NCBI GenBank assembly: GCA_963695505.1
Contig: CAVOGX010000010.1
Location: forward strand, 62,001 to 126,000
Direction: 5' to 3'
DNA from: JACSRF01 sp963695505
Lineage (GTDB): Bacteria > Chloroflexota > Anaerolineae > Promineifilales > Promineifilaceae
DNA length: 64,000 bases
Shown: in pieces, positions 19,401 through 28,731 of the stretch
Position numbering within the stretch: the stretch's first letter is position 1
Layout of the letters: the number at the start of each line of letters is the position of its first letter
Made by a program: the position numbers and the translations under genes
Notes under the pieces: model-generated
What the model saw: the letters and a program-made list of their open reading frames with translations, nothing else
The model's database searches: none
Told to the model about the DNA's origin: nothing

Positions 19401-19769
19401 AACCAAAAAGGGCACGCCGCACAGAAAAAGGCAGCAGAAGGGTTAACTTTGATGGAGCAGGCGATGGAGAGAGAGGCCATAATTGGCAGCAAACTGGGCC
19501 ACACCAGTCGTTGGAGCACGCTGGTGGACGTGTATCGACAATCTGGGCAGTTGGCCAAGGCGCGGCAGGCTGTACGCGCCGCAGAAAAGGAAATCGCCAA
19601 CAGCAACGAACATTATTTTGAGGCTGAACTGCTGCGCACAAAAGCGGAGTTGTGCCTTGTGGAAGGCAATGAAGCCCAGGCAAAGGCTTGCCGGCAGCAG
19701 GCCATCACCATCGCCCGCCAGCAAAAGGCAAACTATTGGGAATTAAAAATAGATGCAAATCCCTACTGA
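16428..19769 (+). CDS. BTAD-AAA-TPR transcriptional regulator (SARP-like)
   Basis: Large regulator of ~1113 residues. ATG 16428 is preferred because GGAGG lies eight bases upstream. A GTG at 16422 is too close. Residues 1-95 form a winged helix (LVISTLGPLQIRNENT ... RANLRRALANLRRVI). The bacterial transcriptional activator domain (BTAD) follows to ~250. An AAA/STAND-like ATPase has Walker A GEAGSGKT (~299-306) and Walker B LLLLDDLQWADSGSI. From ~700 onward TPR repeats run to the C-terminus. Such proteins sense a ligand through the ATPase/TPR part and activate nearby genes. The divergent serine-hydrolase operon is the obvious candidate target. Six ACGGCCGT copies fall inside, encoding NGR, TAV and RPF in different frames. 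Confidence 0.88.
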   Translation: MTKLVISTLGPLQIRNENTPINGFLSDKVRALLVYLAVEQARPFRRETLAALLWPGQPERRARANLRRALANLRRVIADENGRYLHVTRQTIQFNAASNAFVDAVHFEELHIGEEPSLAQMEEAVALVNGRFLGGFSINDSIAFEEWSLLKREQIQRQLLRSLNRLTTYYETHHRPEQAVQFAWQQVNVEPWYEPGQRQLLRLLACTGQRTTALAHYEQFQQELWAELGITPEPATCRLYEEIRDERAKTTTPAPPPFLAEPRTIVPAPFVARERELAQLQSYWQTAVAGQGQFVFITGEAGSGKTLLLQAFAQQAQNQTPAPIPLFGECQAHTGQGNPYLPFRLVLAHAIGDIESQWHSGTLNREQVNRLWFLRPTALQLLQTGAPNVLATLIDPAILPEDVQQTAVANTPSQANLFRQFTHFLQMFSQHGPLLLLLDDLQWADSGSIDLLFHLRRQIVGYPILIIGTYRPEEVIENQPITGQRHPLAPFVHELTRDFGEIEVALNQADGRAFVDAWLDTETNQLDQSFRRTLFHQTRGHALFTVELVAGLQERGDLVRNEAGCWQEGNAVCWTQLPAKAEAIIAERIGRLPQPLRHLLTIASIQGEAFVAEIVAQVMEQSPLEIIRCLSGDLARSHRLVRAQGQQQFGQQTISRYRFRHNLFQMYVYGRLDPSERSYLHQATGELLEQLHEAAETDMMTVAAQLAFHFTEAQVIPKAIHYHQLAGQHALRLSAHTEAITHYRQSLALLASQPETPAQIQQEITCQLALGAALLAVKGYAAPEVKQAYDRAYELCRQVDAAPELVTSLFWLTSFYAVGGQLDTALSVAQQMLAISHQEAVSDMHKMQAHVLTGLPLFFMGCNEEALAHFEAANALYDPARHQPQVYTFGQDPGIASKIWQGHVLLHMGQLEEAETCLQQALAWSEELDHPYTHTFSLLVAGCTPKWYLGRLAEEEKYAQLAIEAARKGGFVYLEILALFYLGQAKAFTAVNQKGHAAQKKAAEGLTLMEQAMEREAIIGSKLGHTSRWSTLVDVYRQSGQLAKARQAVRAAEKEIANSNEHYFEAELLRTKAELCLVEGNEAQAKACRQQAITIARQQKANYWELKIDANPY

Positions 19770-19874
19770 ATCAAGAAACCGGGCAATGTTATTCGGGTGG
19801 CTTTCTCACGTCAGAAAGCAATAAAGAGCTGGTTAATTGCAGGAAACAAAGGAATGTGATTGGCAGTGGTCCAG

Positions 19875-21945
19875 TTACCATTCCACGTGGGGGCGGCGTT
19901 CCTGGCAGAGGGTGATGAGTTCGGAAAGACGGCCGTTACGCACCAGGTAGACGATCAATTCTCGCGCCAGGGTGCTGGCCCGCTCCCTGTGAAACTCATC
20001 CGCATTCAGATTGAGCTCAAAGAGCATGTCCACCAGTTCTTCAAGGCCAAAATAGCGCACCATTTCGTTACGCAGTTGGGGCAGGTCACGGCCGTTTACC
20101 GCCGATAGGTCCGCCAGAATTTGGTGACTGTCGGGCGTGGCGATTTTTTCCGGCGTCATGGGTGACAGAACCGTAGGCAGCACCGCCGCGCCGGTGACCT
20201 CCAGGTAGAAAGTGCGTTCCAGCTTGTGCTGCCGCTCCATTTTGTCTTGATACTCAATGATGAGCTGCATGGGCACGCTGGTTCCCTGGGCCCGGGGGCA
20301 GACGTCCAGCCAATGGTTGTAAGCTTTGCCTGGCGCCAATGTAATCATGGTTTGGGTACGCCCTGACTGCCCCTCAAACTGGTCGTCTTTGAGTTTTATT
20401 TTGACATAACGTGCCACGCCAAAGCCGTTATTGACCACGTCGTAAGCAAGGCGAGACCAGGAGTTAAGCACCATCGGTTCGATGTCGATGGTGAGGGCCA
20501 GGATGGGCTCGCGGCGGTAACGGGCGACTTCTTGCTCGCAGCGCAAGCGAGCTTCTTTGTCTCCAGTCTCTACGAAAGCCAGGGCGGCTTGCTGCCAGGC
20601 TAACGCTTTTTCCTCGTTGCCCAACGCCTTTTGCGCCAATAAGTAAGCATGGTTTTCTAAAGCCTGGGCGCGCATGCCATAACGGTCAAGCCGCTCCCAA
20701 AGTTGGGCCGCTTGCAGCCATTTTTCCGCCTTTTCGAAATCTTTGGCGGCCTGCTCGAGTTCGCCCAGTTCGTACCAGAGGGTTGCCGCCTGCTGGGGAA
20801 TGCCCACATCTTCGTAAGCCTGGGCAATGACACGTTTGGCTTCTTTTTGTTGGAACTGGGCCAGGGTTTGCTGCTCGTCCAAGACCGGTTCAGGAACAAA
20901 CGGCCGTTCCAGGGCAGCGACATTGCCCCCCCGGTCGGCGACAAGCAGTGCTGATGGCGTATGTATGGGCGGCATTTCAATGCGGCGCGGCATGTAGTAG
21001 CGCCAAATCTCTTTCCCACTCGCCACGTCAACCGCATAGAAATGGTGGTCCTCGCAGGTAAAGTACAGGGTGTCGTGCAGCACCAGGGGCTGGGACCCAA
21101 CTGGTCTGGTAGTGTTAAATTGCCACAGGATACGGCCGTTGTGCACGTCCAGCGCCGTCAAACCCTGACGGGAGCCCACGAATAAGCGGTCATCGAAAGA
21201 TTCCGGGCGGCTTAACGGCCGTTCCTCACCTAGGGCCAGCGACCAAACCTGATGGCCGTGCTCCTTATCCACCGCCAGCAGCGTGCCCAAGCTGCTCACC
21301 GCAAAAATCAGATTATTGGCCAGCACCGGCGTCTGGTCCAGCCACTCCTGCTTCCCACCCTGAAAGCGAAAATGCCAGCGTTCGCCCACCATCGATGGCC
21401 ACCGCCAGCAGTTCCGGCCCGCGGCAAGGAATGTAGGCAATGCCATCCTGGATGATTGGCGCAGCGTAGGAGGCGTTGGCCGAGAGGGGAATGCGCTGCT
21501 CGTTGTTGCCCTCATCCTCGGGGCTGATGATGGTCAGCGTTTTGGAGCCGGAAATAAGGTAAATGCGGCGATTTTGCACCAGGGGCGCGGAAAAACTTTG
21601 CTCGCCCGTTTGCCACTGCCAGAAAATTTCCCCAGCTTCATTAAAGGCCTGCACGCTGCCCGCGCCATGCAGGAAATCGCTGCTGCTGGCTGAGACAACG
21701 GCGACGGTAAATCCTTCCAGGATTAAATGATAGGCTTGCATGCCTGTCACCAGGGCAAATTCGTAATTGTGCTGCCAGTTGACCTGGCCGGTCTGCAGGT
21801 TGATACCTTGTAAACGGCCGTGCTGCACAAACCTCCCCTGGGGCTGGGAAGCGACAACCAGCGTCTCCCCCAAAACCAGAGGTGGCTGGCTGATGCGCTG
21901 GCCTAAATCGGCCGTCCACAATACTGTTGGGCTTGCCTCAGACAT
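19875..21945 (-). CDS. PQQ-like beta-propeller / TPR / EAD7-like C-terminal domain protein (single frameshift)
   Basis: About 690 residues when one frameshift is bridged. Residues ~1-370 form a PQQ-type beta-propeller with repeated blades (TGQVNWQHNYE, GEIFWQWQTGEQ, GHQVWSLAL, NGRILWQFNT, GKEIWRYYMP). An alpha-helical TPR-like region (~380-480) and a beta-rich domain (~490-590) follow. The last ~65 residues, MVRYFGLEELVDMLFELNLN ... YLVRNGRLSELITLCQERRP, match the pattern of effector-associated domain 7 (EAD7), known from bacterial conflict systems. ATG 21945 lies two bases after the kinase stop, so the two form an operon. The frame breaks near 21370. Dropping one G from GGG restores GGERWHFRFQGG. 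Confidence 0.75.
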
Positions 21946-21947
21946 GA

Positions 21948-23685
21948 CTACCTGTTCGCAATCCTTTTACGCGCCCGTTCGTGGCGCCAGTTCCGGGTGC
22001 GGCGCACGGTTAAGCTAAAAAGCATCACAGCCCCGCCAAACCAGATGACCCATGCACCAATTTGTTGGGCATTAGAATCGCAGTTGCTACATAGCACATT
22101 GGCATAGAGCACCGCTGCACCCCACCCCAAGATCAATGCCAAAAGCGCCACCAGCAAGTAAACAAACCAGTTTACCCGCCAATCGGCCGCCAGGCTTATC
22201 CGGGCATTCTGTAGTGTGGAAGGTTGCGGTATTTTGCCGCCGGGGGCTCCGCGCGCGCCATCCACAATGGCCCAAAGAAGCGCCAACAAAGTTAGGCCAA
22301 ATGCGAATATCCGCCAAGAAGGTATGTACAATGCATCGAAATAAATCAAACCCATTTGATTCATGAAAGAGATAACCCAGAACAGGGCAAGTAACAGCAA
22401 TAGAGCGCCGCGCAGCTTGCGCTGTTTGTTCCAATCCACCACGCCAACGATGACATAAGGGAGTGTAATTATTAAGGTAAATAAGCCAGGAGTGCATACC
22501 CACAAAGGTCAGCAGCAAGGCAAAGAACAGCAAACCAGCGCGCCACCAGCGCTGCAAAAAGTTGGGTTGGCTGGCCGGAGCGGCCGAGAGTGCTGGTGTG
22601 AATGTCGGCTCTTGCACAAAGGCAGGGCGTTCAACTGCTGGGGCAGCCGGGAAATTGGGCTTAGGCATGACGGTGGCCTGGGATGTCTGAATGACTGGGG
22701 GGGTATGGTCAAGCAAGGGTGCAGGCTCTGGTTCGTGGGCAACCTGCCGGGATTCGGGTCGAGGTGGGGTTTCCACAGGCGGGGATGGGGCTGGGGTTGA
22801 TTTGGCAGGTGTGGGGGAAACGGCCGTTTCCTCCTTCACTTTCTCTACAGGCATGGAAGGTGCGACAGATCCATCGGCTGCCGCCTGCACCGCCGCCGCC
22901 AATTCTGCCGCCGACACGTACCGCTCCTCTTTCTGTTTGGCCATCGCTTTGAGAATGATGTCCCGGCACGCTGAGGGCAGGTCCGCATTGGCTGCCAGGA
23001 CGTCAGGAACCGGCTCCAGCACGTGCATCATCGCCTGGCCCAGCGTCGTATCCGCCTCGTAAGGAATTTTGCCGGTTAGCATTTCATAGAGCACCACGCC
23101 TAGGGAGTAAATGTCGCTGCGCCCATCCAGCTTATCTACCGCCCGCGCCTGTTCCGGGCTCATGTAGGCAGGCGTGCCCAAGATATTGCCCGTTTGCGTG
23201 TATGCCGCCGAGCCGGCAGCCAGTTTCACAATGCCAAAATCGCACAAAAAGGCTTCCCGATCCTCGTCAAAGAGAATGTTGGCCGGCTTAAGGTCGCGGT
23301 GCACAATGCCGCGGCTGTGGGCTTTGTCCAGGGCGCTGGCTACCCGGTGCAAAATGCGCGCGGCTTCACTGACGGGCAGCGGCCCCTGCGCCAGACGCTC
23401 CTTCAGGTTGCCCCCCGGCATGTAGCGCATCACAAAATAGGGCCAATCGCCGTCTTCGCCATAGTCGTACATGGAAACAATGCAGCGGTGCTCTAAAGCG
23501 GCAATGGTTTTGGCCTCTTGCTCAAAGCGCGCTGAAAATTCTGCCTCGTGGGCAAAATAGGTGGGCAGCACTTTGAGGGCTACCTCCCGTTCGAGCACAG
23601 GGTCAAACGCCAGGTAAACTGTTGCCATCCCCCCCCGGCCGATTTCGCGGAGAATTTCGTAACGGCCGATTTTCTTTTGACTCAT
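21948..23685 (-). CDS. PknB-like serine/threonine kinase with C-terminal membrane region (single frameshift)
   Basis: Hanks-type kinase of ~579 residues. ATG 23685 is chosen for GGAG eight bases upstream. Kinase motifs: GRGGMATVYL (P-loop), VALKVL (ATP-binding Lys), IVHRDLKPANILF (catalytic loop), CDFGIVKL (DFG) and GTPAYMSPEQ (P+1 loop). A Pro-rich linker (~300-400) precedes a C-terminal membrane domain with about five helices. The frame breaks near 22490 at the start of that domain. Removing one G from GGG joins LLLTFV to VCTPGLFTLIITLPYV. It lies 2 bp upstream of the propeller/EAD7-like gene. The membrane domain suggests envelope sensing. The kinase core is intact. Confidence 0.85.
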
Positions 23686-24006
23686 GAACATCACTCCTAC
23701 AAATGGGGGCAGCAAAGCGGTGCGTGATCGCGGGATTAGGGTAAGGTAAAATTGTCGATAAGATAATTTCATTATAAGGGGGGAACGGCAATTGGTAAAC
23801 TGGAAAAAATTGAGCCGCGCAGTGAGCCACCTATTGAGTGCGGTTTACGCACTCTTCCAAAACCGCACTCTGGCGCACAAACAGACCGGTAATTTGTTAT
23901 ACTCCATGGATAGAAACGGCCGTTATCCAGCAGCCAATCAGCACAATGAAACCACCACCCTCACAGCAGGCCGTAGGCACCAGGTTAAAAACGACGGAGG
24001 CCAAGG
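23686..24006. promoter_or_regulatory. Divergent intergenic region with alternative GAGTGCG hairpins
   Basis: A 321-bp gap between the kinase operon and the expansin-like gene. GAGTGCG (23836-23842) can pair with CGCACTC at 23848-23854 (7 bp, 5-nt loop), or the longer GAGTGCGGTTT (23836-23846) can pair with AAACCGCACTC at 23860-23870 (11 bp perfect). The two folds exclude each other. A -10-like TATACT lies at 23898-23903 and an ACGGCCGT copy at 23915. It could be a tandem operator or an attenuator. Confidence 0.5.
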
Positions 24007-24747
24007 TTGGTAAAAAAAGCAGGAGCATTCAACGCTTTTTTAGTCCTGTTCATTAGCCTTATCGCGCTGGTAATTGGCCAGGCGCGCGCCCAGGGTGACA
24101 CGCAGCTCTACTTACCGCTGGTGAGCGCCCCTCTGGCGCCTATCCCCTTTGGTCCGGTGCACAGCGGCGAGGGCACTTACTACGCCGCCACGGGAGCTGG
24201 AAACTGCGGCTTCCCGGCCACGCCCGACAACCTGATGGTCGCCGCACTGAACCTGACCGATTACGCCAATGCTGCCCTGTGCGGCGCTTACATCCGGGTC
24301 CATGGCCCCAACGGGGCCGTGGACGTGAGGGTGGTGGACAGTTGCCCTCCTTGCGCTCCCGGCGACGTCGACTTGAGCCTGGAAGCCTTCGCCCACATCG
24401 CCAATCCCATAGCTGGGCGGGTGCCCATTACCTGGCAGTTGCTCAGCTACACGCTGGAAGGTCCCATCGTGTATCATTTTAAGGACGGCAGCAACCCCTG
24501 GTGGACGGCCGTACAGATTCGCAACCACCGTAACCCTGTCGTCAGCGTGGAATGGCTGGATGGCGGCGACGTTTACCGGCAACTTCCGCGGACATCCTAC
24601 AACTATTTTGTAGCTTTTAGCGGCCTGGGGCCTGGCCCCTACACCTTTCGCGTCACCGACATCTTTGGCAACACTCTGGCAGACAGCGGTATTCCGCTTC
24701 TGGACGACGCCGACTTCACCGGCAGCGGCCAATTTCCGCCACCGTAG
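24007..24747 (+). CDS. Secreted expansin-like protein (EXLX1 type)
   Basis: Exported protein of 246 residues resembling bacterial expansins, which loosen cellulose networks without hydrolysis. TTG start at 24007 is supported by GGAGG six bases upstream. A signal peptide covers ~1-28 (ending RARA). Domain 1 (~48-145, double-psi barrel) has GEGTYYAATGAGNCGF, then LCGAYIRVHGPNG, VRVVDSCPPC and the key aspartate in GDVDLSLEAF. Domain 2 (~150-246, CBM63-like) carries SNPWWTAVQIRNHRNPV with the aromatic surface, SYNYFVA and FRVTDIFGNTL. The two-domain order matches Bacillus EXLX1. A chitin or peptidoglycan ligand is also possible. Confidence 0.85.
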   Translation: MVKKAGAFNAFLVLFISLIALVIGQARAQGDTQLYLPLVSAPLAPIPFGPVHSGEGTYYAATGAGNCGFPATPDNLMVAALNLTDYANAALCGAYIRVHGPNGAVDVRVVDSCPPCAPGDVDLSLEAFAHIANPIAGRVPITWQLLSYTLEGPIVYHFKDGSNPWWTAVQIRNHRNPVVSVEWLDGGDVYRQLPRTSYNYFVAFSGLGPGPYTFRVTDIFGNTLADSGIPLLDDADFTGSGQFPPP

Positions 24748-24842
24748 GGCTAATGAAAGATGTTTCAAATTCGCTTTACTGTTAGCCACGCCACACAGCT
24801 TATACGTCCATATGCTTGCAGCAATGTGCAAAAGGAGAACAG

Positions 24843-27820
24843 ATGTCAAATTCCCCACACCTCTACGACTTTCTTCATGAATTAGGCCGGCGCGTGCGCG
24901 GCGACCTGCGCACCGACGAATACAGCCGCATCCTCTACAGCACCGACGCCAGCATCTACCAGGTGAAGCCCCACGGCGTCCTTATTCCGCAAACGATGGA
25001 CGATGTGCAGGCGGCGGTAGAGCTGGCGGCGAAATACCGCGTCCCCATGCTGCCGCGCACAGCCGGCAGCAGCCTGGCCGGGCAGGCCGTCAACGAGGCG
25101 CTGGTCATCGACTTTACCCGCCACCTGGACCAGGTGCTGGAAGTGAACGCCGGAAGAGCAGTGGGTGCGGGTGCAGCCGGGCATTGTGCTGGATGAGCTG
25201 AATTTGCACCTGCGCCAGTATGGCTTGCAGTTTGGCCCCGACCCGGCCAGCAGCAACCGGGCGGCCATGGGCGGCATCGTCTCCAACAACTCCACCGGGG
25301 CGCACTCCATTTTGTACGGCATGACGGCCGATCACGTGCTGGAAATGAACGTCATTCTGAGCGACGGCTTCACCAGCTCATTTCGGCCCCTTAACCGCCG
25401 CTGAACTGGCAACCAACGCCAAAACCGCGCCGGCCTGGAGGGCGACATCTATCCGCAAACCATCCAACTAACCAACAACCCAGCCAACCAACAAATCATC
25501 CGGCACCACACCCCGCGCCACTGGCGGCGCTGCGGTGGCTACAACCTGGATCGGCTTGATCCCGTGAAGATGGCCTGAGCTTCCACTGGCCGACCGATGA
25601 GCGGTTTAATCTGGCCAAGCTGATCTGCGGCGCGGAAGGCACGCTGGCGGTGATCACCGACCTCAAGCTGAATCTGGTGCCCCTTCCCAACGAAGACGGC
25701 GCTGGCCATCGTTCATTTTGACAGCCTGCCCGACAGCGTTAACGGCCGTACCCATCATGCTCGAAATCGACCCTTCGGCCGTCGAACTGCTGGACAATCT
25801 GGGCCTGACCCTGTGCCGCGAAGTGCCGGAGTATGCCCGGCTGCTGACCACTTTCATCGACGGCACGCCCAACTGCGTGCTGATTACCGAGTTTTACGGC
25901 GAGAGCGAGCACGGAACTGCGGGCAAAGGTTGACAGATTGCAGACTCATTTGCAGAAACAAGGGGTGGCGGCACACGGCCGTTACCACCGCCTTCGACCG
26001 CGCGAAGCAAAGCCGACGTGTGGAAGGTGCGCAAAGTCGGGCTGGGGCTGCTCATGTCCATCAAGGGCGACCACAAACCGATTCCCTTCATCGAGGATGC
26101 GGCCGTTCCCGTCGAACATCTGGCCGAATACGTCACCAAAGTTGAAGCAGTTTCTGCCACGACATCGGCACCGACGTGGCCTACTACGCCCACGCCAGCG
26201 CCGGCTGCCTGCACGTCCGCCCGCTCATCAACGCCAAAAAAGCGACCGAAGTGGCCAAGCTGCCGGAAATCACCCACTTTTCGGTAGATTTGCTGCACGG
26301 CTATGGCGGCGCATTTTCCAGCGAACATGGGGACGGCCGTGCCCGCAGTTGGCTCAACGAAGCATTTCTTCGGCCCCGACTTGTACGGCCTCTTCAAGCA
26401 GGTTAAACAGCATCTTCGATCCCGCAAAACATCCTCAATCCCGGCAACATCGTCGACGCCGGACCGATGACCGAAAATCTGCGTTTTGGCGCAGGCTACC
26501 AGTTCATGCCCCATCACACCCCACATTGATTTCAGCGAGCATGAGTCGGAATCCCCGGCCGGGCGGCTTTGATCGGGCCGTGGAAATGTGCAACGGGGCC
26601 GGCATCTGCCGCAAACGGACCATCGACACGATGTGCCCCAGCTTCAGGTCACCCGCGAGGAGATGCACAGCACCCGCGGCCGGGCCAACCTGCTGCGCGC
26701 CGCTATAGTCCGGCCAGCTCGCCCACCACCGACCTCACCAGCCCACAGCATGTACGAAGCGATGGACTTGTGCATCGAGTGCAAGGCGTGCAAGGCCGAA
26801 TGCCCCTCGTCGGTGGACATGGCCAAAATCAAGTTTGAATTCCTGGCGCAGTATTACGATGCCAACGGCGTTCCCCTGCGCACCCGGCTGTTTGCCAACA
26901 TTGGCCGGCTCAACCGGCTGGGCAGCCGGTCCATTGGCTCCCATCGCCAACTGGACGCTGCAAAAACGGCCTCATTCGCGCAGGGATGGAACACTTCTGG
27001 GCATCCCCGCGCAGCGCACCCTGCCTCCTTTCGCCCGCCAGCCCTTCATGCACTGGTTTGCCCGCCGCACTCCATCATCCGCATAACCCCAAATCCCAAA
27101 TCCGAAGTCGTCCTTTTCATCGATCCCTTCACCAACTTCAACTACCCGGAAATCGGCCAGGCGGCGGTGGAGGTGCTGGAAGCGGCCGGTTTTGGCGATT
27201 GAGGCGGTGTCGGGGGATGACGGCCGTCCCGCCATCTCCAAAGGGCTGGTAGACAAGGCCGCGGCCGCGCCCGCGACACCGTCGACCAACTGGCCCCCTT
27301 CGCCGAGCAAGGCATGCCCATCGTCGGGCTGGAACCCAGCAGCCTGCTCACCCTGCGCGATGAGTACCTGTACCTGCTGCCCGGCGACGCGCAGGTGCCA
27401 ACTGTTGGCCGACCATGCCTACACCTTCGAGGAATTCATCGCCAAACTGGCCGACGAGGGCGAACTGAATCTGAACTTCACCGCAGAGAAGCGCGCCACA
27501 TCTTGCTGCACGGCCACTGCCACCAAAAAGCGCTGGTGGGCACCGGGCCCAGCCACCGCGTTCTCAGCCTGCCGCCCAACTACACCGTGAGGAAGTGGAA
27601 TCGGCTGCTGCGGCATGGCCGGCGCCTTTGGCTACGAAGCGGAGCATGTCGACATTTCGCTGCAAATGGCCGAGCGCCGCCTGCTGCCGGCCGTGCGCGC
27701 CGCCACGTCCAGGACACGCTCATTGTGGCCGCCGGGTCGAGCTGCCGTCAGCAAATCAAGCACGGCACGCAGCGCCGCGCCCTGCACCCGGCGGAGGTGC
27801 TGCGGGACGCGTTGCAATAA
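24843..27820 (+). pseudogene. FAD-linked oxidase / Fe-S oxidoreductase fusion, heavily frameshifted
   Basis: Remnant or error-ridden copy of a ~990-residue GlcD/DLD-type dehydrogenase fused to a GlpC-like Fe-S subunit, a family that oxidises 2-hydroxyacids such as D-lactate or glycolate. The N-terminus is clean from ATG 24843 (AGGAGAAC upstream) through the FAD-binding region MLPRTAGSSLAGQAV. Later segments recur in changing frames: CGAEGTLAVITDLKLNLVP, IDPSAVELLDNLGL, HVRPLINAKK, SSEHGDGRARSWLNE, the first Fe-S block CNGAGICRKR, the second CIECKACKAECPSSVDM, then HGHCHQKAL and the C-terminal IVAAGSSCRQQIKHG. At least a dozen one-base shifts occur, mostly insertions. All cofactor motifs persist. 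Confidence 0.75.
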
Positions 27821-27896
27821 TGATACATTTGTTCTAAAATATTACTGAAGTTAAGTGGACATAAATGGGGAAGCCTAACAGATTTGGAGGTGTTAT

Positions 27897-28642
27897 GTGG
27901 CCCAATCAAAAATTGAATGGACAGAATCCACGTGGAATCCCGTTACAGGCTGCACAAAGATCAGTCCGGGCTGCAAAAATTGTTATGCAGAACGCATGGC
28001 TTTACGGCTTCAGGCTATGGGGCAGGCAAATTACGCCAATGGGTTTGAAGTCTACATTACACGAACATATGTTGGAACGGCCGTTACCTGGAAAAAACCA
28101 CAGCTCATCTTTGTCAACTCCATGAGTGATTTATTTCATAAAGATGTACCGCTTGAGTATATTCAGCGCGTTTTTGACGTCATGCATCGCGCTTATTGGC
28201 ACAATTTTCAAGTTTTGACAAAACGTTCACAACGGTTACTTGAGTTGAGCGACGAAATTGAATGGCCAGACAATGTTTGGATGGGCGTTAGCGTTGAAAA
28301 TCGAAAAATACACCTTCGGATTGATCATTTACGCCAACGTCTGATGCAAAAGTAAAATTCCTCTCATTGGAACCCTGTTAGGCCCATTGCCTGAATCTCA
28401 AACTTAGAAAATATTGATTGGGTCATTGTTGGTGGCGAATCTGGTCCTGAGCTCGTCCTCTCGAAAAAAAGTGGGTCACTGCTATTCGAGATCAATGTCT
28501 CGTTGCAAAAGTACCATTCTTTTTCAAACAATGGGGAGGAAAGAACAAGAAAAAAACAGGCCGATTGCTAGAAGGGAGAACTTGGAATCAATTACCTGCA
28601 CTTGTAACAACCAACATTGCCGCAAAACCGCATGCATTTTAG
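27897..28642 (+). pseudogene. Phage Gp37/Gp68-like (DUF5131) three-Cys-motif protein, frameshifted
   Basis: Member of the Gp37/Gp68 (DUF5131) family, phage-associated proteins with a radical-SAM-like three-cysteine motif. GTG start at 27897 follows GGAGG by six bases. The N-terminus reads IEWTESTWNPVTGC and the cysteines are Cys19, Cys26 and Cys29 (CX6CX2C, in GCKNCYAERMA). IFVNSMSDLFHKDVP and FQVLTKRSQRLLEL follow. Beyond ~28340 the frame shifts several times, but SDAKVKFLSLEP, NIDWVIVGGESGP and VAKVPFFFKQWGGKNKKKTG are all recoverable, ending at TAG 28640-28642. The TcmP partner lies 89 bp downstream. Confidence 0.8.
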
Positions 28643-28731
28643 ACTTGGCATGAAGTAGCTTAAATCAACCTCTTTTAAAATCGTTCCAGCTCGCATTTCT
28701 TTGCTCAAAAGTTTTGTGGAAGGGGAAAAAT

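Noticed and set aside
22480..22505. Programmed frameshifting in the kinase gene
   Set aside because: No slippery heptamer or downstream pseudoknot is seen, and the same extra-G pattern occurs in many unrelated genes.
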